From the NCBI GenBank assembly GCA_008363215.1, contig RHKP01000016.1, forward strand, positions 1-64,000: a DNA stretch of 64,000 nucleotides. Direction: 5' to 3'. A program made the position numbers and the translations under genes. Below the pieces are notes generated by a model. The model ran no database searches and was not told where the DNA came from. It worked only from the letters and a program-made list of their open reading frames with translations. The first letter of the stretch is position 1. Each line of letters starts with the position of its first letter. The stretch is from Cyanobacteria bacterium CYA. Its GTDB lineage: Bacteria > Planctomycetota > Phycisphaerae > Phycisphaerales > UBA1924. Below, piece after piece: positions 15,273 to 24,225 of the stretch.

Positions 15273-16069
15273 AGCCGGGGCAGGAACCCTCGCTGCGACG
15301 GGCGATTCGCGTCGGCGACGCCGAGGCGCGGGAGCGATCGCGACGCAGACTGCGCCGGCGTCGGCGGCTGGACCGGTTCATGCAGGCGCTGCGACATCTG
15401 CTGGGCATGCGCAACTCACTGGTGGTCGAGCAGGTGCGATACACCGAGCGCGACGCCACGCCGCTGGCCCGGGCCCTGGCCACCGGGGAAACAGGCTCCA
15501 AGGACTACCTCGTGCGCTTTCCCGACGGCGCGGGCATGCGCATCCGTTGCCAACACGCCCGCGTGTACGCCGACCTCATGCCCGACCCCCGCCTCCCGGC
15601 CTACGAAGCACTGGCCCGTGTCATCAGGCCGGGCATGCGCGTGCTCGAACTGGGAGCCGGCACCGGCGCCGGTTCGGCCGCTCTCGCCCGCGCGGTCGGA
15701 CCGTCCGGCGGTGTTGTCTCACTCGAACGCGACGGAGAGTCGGTTCGCTTTGCCCGGCGCCGCTATCCCGTCCCACACCTTGCCGCCGAGCGCGGCGGAG
15801 TCGAATCTCTGCGCGGCGAACTCGACGGCGCTTTCGACACCATCGTCAGCCCGATCAGCCAACTCGACCGCCCGACCCTGGCCGAACTGTGCCGCTGCTT
15901 GGCGGGCGGGGGCTGCCTGGCAATCTGGGGAACGCGGCCGGACACAGTTGACGACCTCCTGTCCGATCTCCGGGATTGGACAGTCAGCCACCTCGAGCCG
16001 GGCCTGACGGTCTTTCGCAAGCCGCAGGCCGATGATCCTGACCCCGGCGTGTCTAACCTTGAGCGATGA
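15269..16069 (+). CDS. SAM-dependent methyltransferase-like protein
   Basis: Protein of 266 aa with a Rossmann-type S-adenosylmethionine site VLELGAGTGAGSAALARAVG (about 116-135), followed by the acidic ribose-binding strand (GGVVSLERDG). The N-terminus is strongly basic with RRRLRRRRRLDRF, which may contact nucleic acid or ribosomes. The GTG start at 15269 overlaps the previous stop (GTGA), and the stop overlaps the rsfS ATG (ATGA). The substrate is unknown. The fold resembles the protein-isoaspartate and tRNA m1A methyltransferase families, but I see no motif that decides. Confidence 0.7.
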   Translation: MKPGQEPSLRRAIRVGDAEARERSRRRLRRRRRLDRFMQALRHLLGMRNSLVVEQVRYTERDATPLARALATGETGSKDYLVRFPDGAGMRIRCQHARVYADLMPDPRLPAYEALARVIRPGMRVLELGAGTGAGSAALARAVGPSGGVVSLERDGESVRFARRRYPVPHLAAERGGVESLRGELDGAFDTIVSPISQLDRPTLAELCRCLAGGGCLAIWGTRPDTVDDLLSDLRDWTVSHLEPGLTVFRKPQADDPDPGVSNLER

Positions 16070-16524
16070 AAGAACAGACACGTCAACAACAGGTTCCGGG
16101 GGCGGTTGCAGCGGATCCGGGGGCTCAGGGGGCCTCCGCGACTGCGGGAGGCTCGCTTTCCGATCCCCAGGCCGTCCGGGCCTTCGCCATCGACGTGGCC
16201 CGATCACTGCGCGACGACAAGTGCGAGGACATCGTCGTGCTCGATGTCCGCGGCCTGAGCAACGTCACCGACTACATTGTCATCGGCTCGGGCACCTCGC
16301 AGCGGCAGATGGGCTCGGCCCTGCAGCATGTGGAGGAAGTGGCGACGAATCAGCGCGTCGGACGGCTTCAGAGCACTCGCGACGACCGATCGCTGTGGCT
16401 GCTGGCCGATTTCGTCGACGTCGTGGTCCACCTCTTTGAACCGAATACCCGCGCGTACTACGACCTGGAAATGCTCTGGGGCGACGCGTTGCCGGTGGAG
16501 TGGAACGACCGGGAAGAACCGTGA
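16066..16524 (+). CDS. rsfS: ribosome silencing factor RsfS
   Basis: Binds ribosomal protein uL14 and blocks joining of ribosomal subunits when growth slows. The core from residue ~37 matches the Iojap/RsfS family: DDKCEDIVVLDVRGLSNVTDYIVIGSGTSQRQ and later FEPNTRAYYDLEMLWGDA. The N-terminal 35 residues are a Gly/Ala/Gln-rich extension. Its ATG overlaps the methyltransferase stop, and its stop overlaps the aroB GTG start, so the operon is tightly coupled. A TAACCT hexamer lies six bases before the ATG and might be an internal promoter. Confidence 0.9.
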   Translation: MKEQTRQQQVPGAVAADPGAQGASATAGGSLSDPQAVRAFAIDVARSLRDDKCEDIVVLDVRGLSNVTDYIVIGSGTSQRQMGSALQHVEEVATNQRVGRLQSTRDDRSLWLLADFVDVVVHLFEPNTRAYYDLEMLWGDALPVEWNDREEP

Positions 16525-17678
16525 AAGAACGCATGGTCAGGGTGGAAGCAGCGTCGAAGTCCTACGACGTGATCGTGGGCGCGGGGCTGCTCGCCCGGCT
16601 TGGTGTGCTCGTCCGCCCGGTGGCGGGCAGAGCGCGCAAGGTATTGGTGATCCACGACGCCGATCTCCCGCCCGCGCTTGTCAGTTCCTGCTCTCTTTCG
16701 CTCACCGAGGCCGAACTGGTGCCGGTGCTCGAACCTCTCAAAGCCTCGGAGAGCAACAAGTCTCTGGCTCAGGTCGAGAGGCTCCTGGGGCGAGCCGCCT
16801 CCGCGAAACTCGATCGACGCGACATCGTCGTCGCTCTGGGAGGCGGGATTGTCGGTGACGTTGCCGGATTCGTCGCGGCCACCTTCAAACGCGGGCTCCG
16901 AGTCATCCAGTGCCCCACCACCTTGCTGGCGATGGTCGACGCCTCGGTCGGCGGCAAGACAGGTGTCAACCTGCTCCACGAAGGCAACCTGCTCAAGAAC
17001 TACGTCGGGAGTTTCCACCAGCCCGAACTGGTCATCGCGTCCGTCGACGCCTTGGACTCTCTGCCCGCTCGCCAGTTCCGCGCCGGTCTGGCCGAGTGCA
17101 TCAAGCACGCCATGATCAGTGCTGACTGGGGCAACCTCGACCTGTGGGACTGGACGAGCGGCGCGATAGGCCCGATCCTCGGGCGCGTGCCGGAAACCCT
17201 GGCCGAACTGGTCGCCCGCAACGTGGCGGTCAAGGCGGCAGTGGTCGGTTCAGATGAGCGCGAACTCGACGAGTCCGGCGGTCGGGCACTGCTGAACCTC
17301 GGACACACCTTTGCCCATGCCATCGAGACCCTGCCGCAACTCTCGCCAGATGGCGACCCGGCACATGCACCGCTCCTGCACGGGGAAGCGGTGGCGCTGG
17401 GTCTCCGGGCCGCCTGCTCGACGGCGGTGGCGCTGGGGCTGCTCGACGACGCCGAGGCCGTCTGCGTGCGCAACTTGTTGGAGGAAGCAGGTTTACCGGT
17501 CGAGGTGCGGCAACTTCCACCCGTGGACCGCATCCTCGATCGCATGGCATCCGACAAGAAGTCTCTGGCCGGGTCGATGCGTCTGGTACTTCCGACCGGG
17601 CGGGGGAAGGCCCGTGTGGTGCGATCGCCTGAGCCGAAGGCCGTGATCCGGGGCATCGAGTCGATATCTGTCCATTGA
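16521..17678 (+). CDS. aroB: 3-dehydroquinate synthase AroB
   Basis: Second enzyme of the shikimate pathway to aromatic amino acids. The 385-aa protein carries the NAD and metal motifs of the family: DIVVALGGGIVGDVAGFVAATF, PTTLLAMVDASVGGKTGVN, LAECIKHAMI, LLNLGHTFAHAIE and LLHGEAVALG; the zinc ligands are Glu in AECIKH and the His in GHTFAHA and LHGEAVA. The GTG at 16521 overlaps the rsfS stop; an ATG four codons later is possible. No other aro gene is adjacent. Confidence 0.95.
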   Translation: MKERMVRVEAASKSYDVIVGAGLLARLGVLVRPVAGRARKVLVIHDADLPPALVSSCSLSLTEAELVPVLEPLKASESNKSLAQVERLLGRAASAKLDRRDIVVALGGGIVGDVAGFVAATFKRGLRVIQCPTTLLAMVDASVGGKTGVNLLHEGNLLKNYVGSFHQPELVIASVDALDSLPARQFRAGLAECIKHAMISADWGNLDLWDWTSGAIGPILGRVPETLAELVARNVAVKAAVVGSDERELDESGGRALLNLGHTFAHAIETLPQLSPDGDPAHAPLLHGEAVALGLRAACSTAVALGLLDDAEAVCVRNLLEEAGLPVEVRQLPPVDRILDRMASDKKSLAGSMRLVLPTGRGKARVVRSPEPKAVIRGIESISVH

Positions 17679-17792
17679 AGTTGCCTTTTTTGAGACTTTC
17701 CTGCCTCGGACCCGATAACCGTGGCAACAAGGTGTCGTTCTCTCGCCACCTCCGGTGCGTGTTCCCGGGACCAGGCACAGGAAAGGGGTGCA

Positions 17793-18782
17793 GTGTTGCG
17801 GGTCATCGCCATCATCAACCAGAAGGGCGGATGCGGGAAGACAACGACGGCCATCAGCCTGGCGTCGATCTTGGCCAAGCGAAACTTCAAGACTCTTCTG
17901 GTCGACCTGGACCCGCAGGGGCATTGCGCCGCCGGGCTGGCGGTGCCTGAGTCACGCATTGAAATCGACATCGCCGACGCGATGATGACGCCCGAGGACA
18001 AGCCGATCGACTACTCGCGCCTGCTGTGGCGGGTGGCGCGGAACTTGGACTTGGCGCCCAGCCGCATGAAGGTGGCGGCCTTGGAGAGCCCGAAGAGCCC
18101 GCTGGTGTCGGCCGAGGACAAGGAATATCGGCTCGCGCGGGCTATTCATCGCATCCGCGACGCGAGCCCGAGCGGGTACGACGTGTGCCTGATCGACTGC
18201 CCACCCTCCATCGGGCTGCTGACCTACAACGCGCTGGCGGCCTCGAGGGAAATCCTGATCCCCGTGGAAACGAGTTATTTCAGCCTCCAGGGGGCTGCCC
18301 GGCAGGTGGCCACGGTTCGCTCGCTTGCCCGGCGTCTGGGCATGCGGGTACGCACGCGCCTGGTTCCCACGCTGCACGACCCCGACAGCCCGCTCGCACG
18401 GGATCTGCTCGACGAGTTGCGCCGGCAGTTCCCCGAGTACGTCATCCCCATGCAGGTGCGGTTTGACACTGCCCTCAAAGAGGCCAGTTCGTTCGGGCAG
18501 CCTGTGGACGACTACGCGCCCGACAGCCCCGGTGCGCTCGACTACCGCGACCTGGGCGAGTGGCTGATCGAGCACGCCGGCATCGACCGCTCGCTGGAGC
18601 CGGACGAAGTCGACTCGGCCGAACTCTGCGGATTGCACTCGGCAATCGATGACATGATCGCGCAAAGAGGGCCGACGATCGTGGATCTCTCCCCCGGCAT
18701 CATGGAGACACCCACCGAGAACACGGGGGACCGGGCCGACGAGGTTCACCTGCGGGCGCGCGGAATGTCCAAGCCGGCATGA
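17793..18782 (+). CDS. ParA-family ATPase (orphan)
   Basis: MinD/ParA-type ATPase of 329 aa. It has the deviant Walker A QKGGCGKTTTAISLA near residues 9-24, Walker A' VDLDPQGH, and Walker B CLIDCPPSIGLLTYNAL. Such proteins position chromosomes, plasmids or large protein complexes. No parB or parS-like sequence is seen nearby. The GTG start at 17793 is preceded by GGAAAGGGG. The C-terminal 60 residues after the ATPase core are acidic and family-specific. The next gene encodes a related protein without a P-loop, so the two may work as a pair; this is inference. Confidence 0.85.
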   Translation: MLRVIAIINQKGGCGKTTTAISLASILAKRNFKTLLVDLDPQGHCAAGLAVPESRIEIDIADAMMTPEDKPIDYSRLLWRVARNLDLAPSRMKVAALESPKSPLVSAEDKEYRLARAIHRIRDASPSGYDVCLIDCPPSIGLLTYNALAASREILIPVETSYFSLQGAARQVATVRSLARRLGMRVRTRLVPTLHDPDSPLARDLLDELRRQFPEYVIPMQVRFDTALKEASSFGQPVDDYAPDSPGALDYRDLGEWLIEHAGIDRSLEPDEVDSAELCGLHSAIDDMIAQRGPTIVDLSPGIMETPTENTGDRADEVHLRARGMSKPA

Positions 18783-18865
18783 GCCCGACTTGCAAAGCGT
18801 GCGCGGATCGGCGAGAATAAGGCCGCCGTGGGAGGCGTCGCACCTCTGACTCCCGTGAGGCCTTG

Positions 18866-20101
18866 ATGGAACACGAAATCAAGGGCATCGAGCGATCGGC
18901 ATTCTCCAGACTTGAAGCAGTGCGCGAAGCGGATTGCGACGCACTGGTGGATCTGTTCCTCGGCGACGCCCAGCCGGTCCGCCGCGTCGATCCGGATCTG
19001 GGCGGTCCGACCGACCAGGGCGGATCCCGACTGGAACTGGTCGTCGCGGCGCACCTCGATGAACCTGAATCGGCGTTCGAGCAGTTCTGCACCAGTATCG
19101 CAAGCCGTGCCGGGCAGTCGCTGGGCTGTGTGCGCCATGCCGGGGCCGGATGGGTCGCCTGGGTGCACGGGCGTCGCTTGGCCCTGGGTGACCGTTGTGC
19201 GTCGATCGCCACCGCGGTCTCCGACGTGGCCCGTCGCTGCCCGCGCGTCGTGGTGCTGCTGCCCCGACAGGACGAAGTCGGCCGCCTCGTGGCCGGTCTG
19301 GATGGTCTGAGCGACCCGCCTGACGCGATCGTCGTGTTGTCGACGACGCGCGAGTCGGACGTCGTGGCCAGTTACCGACAAATCAAGTCCATCGCCGCCC
19401 TGTCGCCGCGGCGTTTGCACCTGGTCGAGATCGGGATGATCGCCGATGATGAGGTGGCCGCCCAGTCCGCTCTGACCCGGCTTCGTGACACCTCCGACCG
19501 ATTCCTCGGCGAGGCGGTGAGCGGCACGATCCACCTTCCGCCGCAGGTCGGCCGGCCAGCGACGCCAGCCCCTGCATCCGACCTGCCCGATGCTCCGGAC
19601 CACAGCATGCTCCGCAACGGACTGTCAGGCGAGAACCATCGCGAATCGTCCAATCAGGCCTCGCCACGTGAGGACGTCAAACCTGCCCCCGTGGCAGTCG
19701 CCGCACCAGCGCCTGACGCCAGGCCGAGCGGGCGCGATCTGCTCGCGATGCTCCCCGGCGTCGAGCCGGTCGGGCTCCGCTGTCCTGAGGCGCCCGGCGT
19801 TGCGTTCGGTGTCGACCGCCAGGGTCGCCTGCACGCGGTGAGCGGGGGCGTTGACGGCGCGTGCAGCCCGGACATGGAACGCTCGCTCATGCTGGCCGAG
19901 GCCTTCGTCGCCCGACACGCAGTGGTGCTCTGCGCCGTCGACCATCGCCTGGGTAATCAGCCGGAGGTCCACCTGCATCTGGTCAGCGACCGCTACGGCG
20001 TGCTGGCTCCGCTGATCGGCGGACATGTACATCTGCACCTGGCGATCGGCGTCGACGTAGCCGGACAACGCCACTGGGGCGCCAGCGAACTGTCGGTCTA
20101 A
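18866..20101 (+). CDS. hypothetical protein with a degenerate ParA/MinD-like domain
   Basis: The protein (411 aa) has no clear full-length match I can name. Residues ~130-235 follow the second half of a MinD/FlhG ATPase: DAIVVLSTTRESDVVASYRQIKSIA, then LVEIGMIADDEVAAQSALTRLRDTSDRFL and SGTIHLPP. These correspond to the family's 'Pep-taitdaY-IK', 'vNrv...e...v..rl..v..rFL' and 'lG.IP' segments. The P-loop is absent. A Pro/Ala-rich linker (235-300) leads to a C-terminal domain of unknown type. It lies 83 bases after the ParA gene on the same strand. The start is ATG 18866; a TTG one codon earlier is possible. Confidence 0.65.
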   Translation: MEHEIKGIERSAFSRLEAVREADCDALVDLFLGDAQPVRRVDPDLGGPTDQGGSRLELVVAAHLDEPESAFEQFCTSIASRAGQSLGCVRHAGAGWVAWVHGRRLALGDRCASIATAVSDVARRCPRVVVLLPRQDEVGRLVAGLDGLSDPPDAIVVLSTTRESDVVASYRQIKSIAALSPRRLHLVEIGMIADDEVAAQSALTRLRDTSDRFLGEAVSGTIHLPPQVGRPATPAPASDLPDAPDHSMLRNGLSGENHRESSNQASPREDVKPAPVAVAAPAPDARPSGRDLLAMLPGVEPVGLRCPEAPGVAFGVDRQGRLHAVSGGVDGACSPDMERSLMLAEAFVARHAVVLCAVDHRLGNQPEVHLHLVSDRYGVLAPLIGGHVHLHLAIGVDVAGQRHWGASELSV

Positions 20102-20113
20102 GTCTGGACGCGG

Positions 20114-20150
20114 AAAAAAGCACAGCGCCCCGCTGAGGGGCGCTGCGTGC
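20114..20150 (-). terminator. intrinsic terminator of clpX
   Basis: Read on the minus strand: an 8-bp perfect stem AGCGCCCC/GGGGCGCT with a 5-base loop, then a short GC run and TTTTTT. It sits 35 bases after the clpX stop. The stem could also slow transcripts from the plus-strand gene ending at 20101. Confidence 0.85.
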
Positions 20151-20184
20151 CTGAGTCCTGGTCAGCCCGCCGACGGGAGCCCGC

Positions 20185-21588
20185 TCAGGCTGACTTGGTC
20201 TTGGGCACGCGAACGTCGGACAGCGAGTGGGCGTTTTCGATCGCGTAGCGGTCGACCACGTACTCGGCTCCGTCGTTCTCCTGGTCGGGCAACTCGTACA
20301 TCAGGTCGAGCATCAACTCTTCCATGACCGCGCGCAGGGCGCGAGCGCCCGTCGCCCGCTTCGAGGCCCGTTCGGCCAAGGCCTTGAGCGCATCGTCGGT
20401 AAAGGTCAACTTGGCCCCTTCGAGGCTGAACAGGTGCTGATACTGGCGCACCAGCGCGTTCTTCGGCTCGGTGAGGATCTGGACCAGCGCCTCGTTGGAG
20501 AGAGGCATGAGCGGCGCGATGACGGGCAGGCGGCCCACCAGTTCGGGGATCATGCCGAAACCCACCACGTCCTCGTTGGTCACCTGCGAGAGCAGCGACT
20601 CGGTTTCCTTCACACGCTCGTTTTCGGGCTGCGACACGCCCGCAAAACCGATGCGGCTCTTGCCGACACGACGCCGGATGATGTCCTCGATACCCACGAA
20701 CGTGCCGCCGCAGATGAACAGCACGTGCCGGGTGTCAAACTGGATGTACTGCTGCTCGGGGTGCTTGCGCCCGCCCTGAGGAGGGACGTTGGCCACGGTG
20801 CCCTCGAGCATCTTGAGCAGACTCTGCTGCACACCCTCGCCCGAAACGTCGCGCGTGATCGAGACGTTGTTGGACGTCTTGCCGATCTTGTCGACTTCGT
20901 CGATGTAGATGATGCCGCGCTGGGCCGCCTCGATATCAAAGTCGGCCGCCTGAAGCAGTTTGAGCAGCAGGTTCTCGACGTCTTCGCCGACATAGCCGGC
21001 CTCGGTGAGCGTGGTCGCATCGCCGATGGCGAACGGCACCTTGAGCAGGCGGGCCAGCGTGCGGGCCAGCAGCGTCTTGCCGCTGCCCGTCGGACCCATA
21101 AGCAGGATGTTCGACTTGTCCAGTTCGATGTCGTTGGCGCAGTCGCTCTCAGCGTGCAGCAGTCGCTTGTAGTGCGTGTGCACCGCGACTGAAAGAGCCC
21201 GCTTGGCCAGGTTCTGCCCGATCACATACTGGTCGAGGAACTCCTTGATCTCACGCGGGGCGGGGATCTCGGACAGCGAACCGGAGATGGAACTGACGCG
21301 CCGGCGCTCCTGCCGGAAGATGTTCTGGCACAGGTCGACGCAGTTGGCGCAGATGTAGACCTCGTTGGGGCCTTCGACCATCGGCCCGACCTCGCGGCTG
21401 GTCTTGCCGCAGAAGGAGCAGGTGGTGACGCGGCGTCCGCGGAAGCCGCTCCCCCCTCCGCTGCCCCCGCCCGAATCGGACCCCCCGCCACCCGAGGAGC
21501 CCGAACTTCCCGAGCCGCCGCCCGGTCCTTGCCCACGACTGGCGCTGGGTGAAGGCTTGGAGATGTGCGCATCAGAATGTTCGGCCAT
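20185..21588 (-). CDS. clpX: ATP-dependent Clp protease ATP-binding subunit ClpX
   Basis: AAA+ unfoldase that feeds tagged proteins to ClpP. Order of motifs: zinc-binding domain with Cys57, Cys60, Cys80, Cys83; Walker A GPTGSGKT (165-172); pore loop GYVG (198-201); Walker B IIYIDE (226-231); RIGF loop for ClpP docking or substrate contact; sensor 2 GARALR. The protein is 467 aa, longer than usual because residues ~20-50 are almost only Gly and Ser, which separates the N-terminus from the zinc domain. AGAGGG precedes the ATG. clpP is not in the window. Confidence 0.96.
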   Translation of the reverse strand: MAEHSDAHISKPSPSASRGQGPGGGSGSSGSSGGGGSDSGGGSGGGSGFRGRRVTTCSFCGKTSREVGPMVEGPNEVYICANCVDLCQNIFRQERRRVSSISGSLSEIPAPREIKEFLDQYVIGQNLAKRALSVAVHTHYKRLLHAESDCANDIELDKSNILLMGPTGSGKTLLARTLARLLKVPFAIGDATTLTEAGYVGEDVENLLLKLLQAADFDIEAAQRGIIYIDEVDKIGKTSNNVSITRDVSGEGVQQSLLKMLEGTVANVPPQGGRKHPEQQYIQFDTRHVLFICGGTFVGIEDIIRRRVGKSRIGFAGVSQPENERVKETESLLSQVTNEDVVGFGMIPELVGRLPVIAPLMPLSNEALVQILTEPKNALVRQYQHLFSLEGAKLTFTDDALKALAERASKRATGARALRAVMEELMLDLMYELPDQENDGAEYVVDRYAIENAHSLSDVRVPKTKSA

Positions 21589-21719
21589 GGATCCCTCTTC
21601 TCACGGACGGGGGAGCGTGTGCGGGACTGTCCATCAACTATCGACGTTCACTCTAGGAATCTCAAATCGGAGGACACCCGTGCGGGTGGAATTCAGCCTT
21701 CGCCCGATAAGATCGACCC

Positions 21720-22109
21720 CTAAGCGCCATTTCGGCGCTCCCGTTCCATTGCACGAAGCACTTCGGGCGGCAGCGACTGCCCCGTCAGATCAAAGCCCGG
21801 ACGGGCGCGCAGTTCCGTCGGCGCCAGTTCCGCAGGCCTGGGGGGCGCTTCTTTGCCGGCCGCCTTGTTGGCGATGCACCTGCGCAGGTAGTCATACTCG
21901 ACCTCCGAGATCTCGCCTGAATCGCGCAATCGCCGCAGGTCGTCCAACATCGAGCCGGTAGCGGGCTGATCGCCCCGGCTGAACATCCACTTGCGGAACA
22001 GCAGGAGTATCAGCCCGGCGAAGACCACCAGCCCGATGAGCAGGCCCAACTGTATCAACATCGGGCCTATATGCTTGTCGGCGCTGCTCTGCGCCAGGAG
22101 CATCAGCAC
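21720..22109 (-). CDS. small membrane protein with a SHOCT-like C-terminal motif
   Basis: Protein of up to 129 aa with one transmembrane helix (IQLGLLIGLVVFAGLILLLF, about 19-38), then a cytoplasmic part with MLDDLRRLRDSGEISEVEYDYLRRCI, which resembles the short C-terminal (SHOCT) helix-hairpin. The end is Pro/Arg-rich. GTG at 22109 or ATG at 22103 may be the start. It begins 3 bases after the stop of the preceding minus-strand gene, so the two are an operon. Function unknown; an assembly or anchoring role for its partner is a guess. Confidence 0.65.
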   Translation of the reverse strand: MLMLLAQSSADKHIGPMLIQLGLLIGLVVFAGLILLLFRKWMFSRGDQPATGSMLDDLRRLRDSGEISEVEYDYLRRCIANKAAGKEAPPRPAELAPTELRARPGFDLTGQSLPPEVLRAMERERRNGA

Positions 22110-22112
22110 GAA

Positions 22113-22850
22113 TCAGCCTCCCATCGTCGCAATGGCCGAGCGAATCGGCGTCAGCAGCGAGGGTACGAGAGTCGAGTCCACGAGGCGCTGTCCCTCGGCG
22201 GCCAGACGGGTGAGCACCGTGGGCAGGTCCTCGACGTTCCCTCCCGGGTCAAACTGCCGCATGGTCAGGTAGATGCTGATCGGATCAGGCTTTCCTTCAT
22301 CGGGCGTGCGGCGGGTCTTGACCTCAAAATGGGCTTCCATGCCCTGCCCCACCCCGCCCAGGCGAAACCCAAAGAGCGGCTGAAAGTCCACCGGGGTCGC
22401 GCCGTCAATCTCGAGCAGCGCGCCCAGGGGGGACTCGCAGACCAGTGCGGCGGCCACGATCGCGTCGTGGTTGCCCGCCGCGTGCAGGTCGAAGCCGAAC
22501 AGCAGTTCGACGAACTCGATGTCGAGCGAACTGATGCTCAGGAAGTAGGGCGCCACCTCGAGCACGCAGCGATGCAGCCCGTAGGCATCCTCGAGCGTAT
22601 CAGCATTGACCACCCCCGAGCGGATATGCCCCGGGCGGATCGCCAGCCAGCGGTGCGGGATGTCGCTGGAGTCGGACTCCAGGGCCAACTCTTCTTCGTA
22701 GCGCCGGAAGGATTGCATCCCGGGAAAGGCGCGTCGAACCCGCTCGAACAGGTCCAGCACCGTCTCGCGGGTGCTGGGCAGGTCGAGTTTGACGCTCACC
22801 TTCTGGTTGACGTAGAAGTCAGAACACAGCGCCTTGTAGATCGCCTCCAT
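22113..22850 (-). CDS. conserved-looking hypothetical protein, 245 aa
   Basis: I do not recognise this protein. It has no signal peptide or membrane segment. The sequence is well balanced in composition (YKALCSDFYVNQKVSVKLDLPSTRETVLDLFERVRRAFPGM; later YGLHRCVLEVAPYFLSISSLDIEFVELLFGFDLHAAGNHDAIVAAAL) and reads like a soluble alpha/beta protein. It comes first in a two-gene operon with a small membrane protein. The start ATG at 22850 is the first Met that gives a compact domain. Confidence 0.7.
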   Translation of the reverse strand: MEAIYKALCSDFYVNQKVSVKLDLPSTRETVLDLFERVRRAFPGMQSFRRYEEELALESDSSDIPHRWLAIRPGHIRSGVVNADTLEDAYGLHRCVLEVAPYFLSISSLDIEFVELLFGFDLHAAGNHDAIVAAALVCESPLGALLEIDGATPVDFQPLFGFRLGGVGQGMEAHFEVKTRRTPDEGKPDPISIYLTMRQFDPGGNVEDLPTVLTRLAAEGQRLVDSTLVPSLLTPIRSAIATMGG

Positions 22851-22887
22851 GCGCCCACTCCTTGGCCAAAGTGTACGGGACAAGAGG

Positions 22888-24201
22888 TCAGCGGAGCATC
22901 GGTTGCGGCCGCAGATACGTGAGCGAACGCCAGAGCCACTCGGCCGGGCCGAAGCGGAAGAAACGAAGCCAGATGAGGCTGAAGAGGATGTTGACGCCCC
23001 AGACCGCGCCCATGACCAGGAACAGATCGGGGTAACCGATGCGTCCGAAGTAGCCGAAGCCATACCCGTAGAAGAACGTGGTGCACAGGAGGGTCTGAAG
23101 GAGGTAGTTGGAAAGAGCCATGCGCCCGACGGCGGCCAGCGGGTGCATGAGGACGCCGAAGCGGCCGGTGCGGAGGAGGAGGATGAGCAGGGCCATGTAT
23201 CCCAGAGAAATGGGGATACCGACAAACTGAGAGCAGGATTGCCAGATGAATCCGCCAAAGCCGGGCCAGAGTCGTTCAATCCCATAGAAGCCGACGATGG
23301 TCACCCCCAGCCCGCCGAGCAGCCCGATGGCTGCCAAGAGCGTGTAGAAGCGTGTGGATCGTTGACCGGACAGGACTCCGGTACGGAGCAGGCCCATGCC
23401 GATCATCATCAGCCCGGTGACTCCGGGTGTGAACAGGGGCGCAAGAATGAGCCAGAACATGGCCAGTGTGGGAAGCCGGGTGAGCAGTGCGTCGAGGTAG
23501 GTGCCGGTGTATCCCTGAAACTCGACGGCCTGATTGCCCATCAGTTCATCGCGCGAGATATGCCCCTGCGCCACGGCCCAGATGCCGAGGGCACTCAGAC
23601 CCAGCAGGAGCAGCGTGCTGATGAGATGAAGAGCCACTCCGACGCCGATCTGCACGCCCGGCGTGAGCCTTCGGACCCACCACACGGCCAGGAGCGCGGT
23701 CACGGCGTACCAGGTGAGGATGTCGCCGAACCAGAGCAGCACGGCGTGGAGAATGCCGAAAAGCGCCAGGAAACCGATGCGCCGATACCACAGACCTGCG
23801 CCGTCGCGCAGGCGCCCGCGTCGCGGGTCATGCTCGCCGCAATGCGGGCAGGGCAGCGATGGGTCGTTGCCGGAAAGGTCGGACTGGCAGCCACGGCACC
23901 GCGGCGCGTGCTCGAACTTGCGGGAATAAACGATGACACCCGCGCCGAACAGCATCGCAAACAGTGCCATGAACTTGCCGAGGAAGAAGATGCTGGTGAT
24001 GGCGTGACCGGCCTGGTTCCACGGGGTGTCGCCCATGGCTGCCGGACTGGTCATCGCGGCGCTGGGCCAGGCAAATGCGACGATGTTGGGCCCCAGGATG
24101 CCGAGCATCGCGAACCCACGTACGACGTCGAGCGACTCGATGCGTTCCTTCGCGGTGACCGGCGCAGGTTGCTCCATTGCGGTGGCAGACTCGGTCGTCA
24201 T
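22888..24201 (-). CDS. DUF418 family membrane protein with an inserted zinc ribbon
   Basis: Integral membrane protein of 437 aa with about nine hydrophobic helices. The start ERIESLDVVRGFAMLGILGPNIVAFAWP and the C-terminal MALSNYLLQTLLCTTFFYGYGFGYFG are the hallmarks of the DUF418/YeiB family of unknown function. Between helices two and three, about residues 101-125, there is a hydrophilic insert with CRGCQSD and CPHCGEH, a four-cysteine zinc ribbon that is not part of the usual family layout. It lies 24 bases after the HAD gene on the same strand. Confidence 0.85.
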   Translation of the reverse strand: MTTESATAMEQPAPVTAKERIESLDVVRGFAMLGILGPNIVAFAWPSAAMTSPAAMGDTPWNQAGHAITSIFFLGKFMALFAMLFGAGVIVYSRKFEHAPRCRGCQSDLSGNDPSLPCPHCGEHDPRRGRLRDGAGLWYRRIGFLALFGILHAVLLWFGDILTWYAVTALLAVWWVRRLTPGVQIGVGVALHLISTLLLLGLSALGIWAVAQGHISRDELMGNQAVEFQGYTGTYLDALLTRLPTLAMFWLILAPLFTPGVTGLMMIGMGLLRTGVLSGQRSTRFYTLLAAIGLLGGLGVTIVGFYGIERLWPGFGGFIWQSCSQFVGIPISLGYMALLILLLRTGRFGVLMHPLAAVGRMALSNYLLQTLLCTTFFYGYGFGYFGRIGYPDLFLVMGAVWGVNILFSLIWLRFFRFGPAEWLWRSLTYLRPQPMLR

Positions 24202-24225
24202 GGGGCGGCTCCGGATGCGAAGAGA

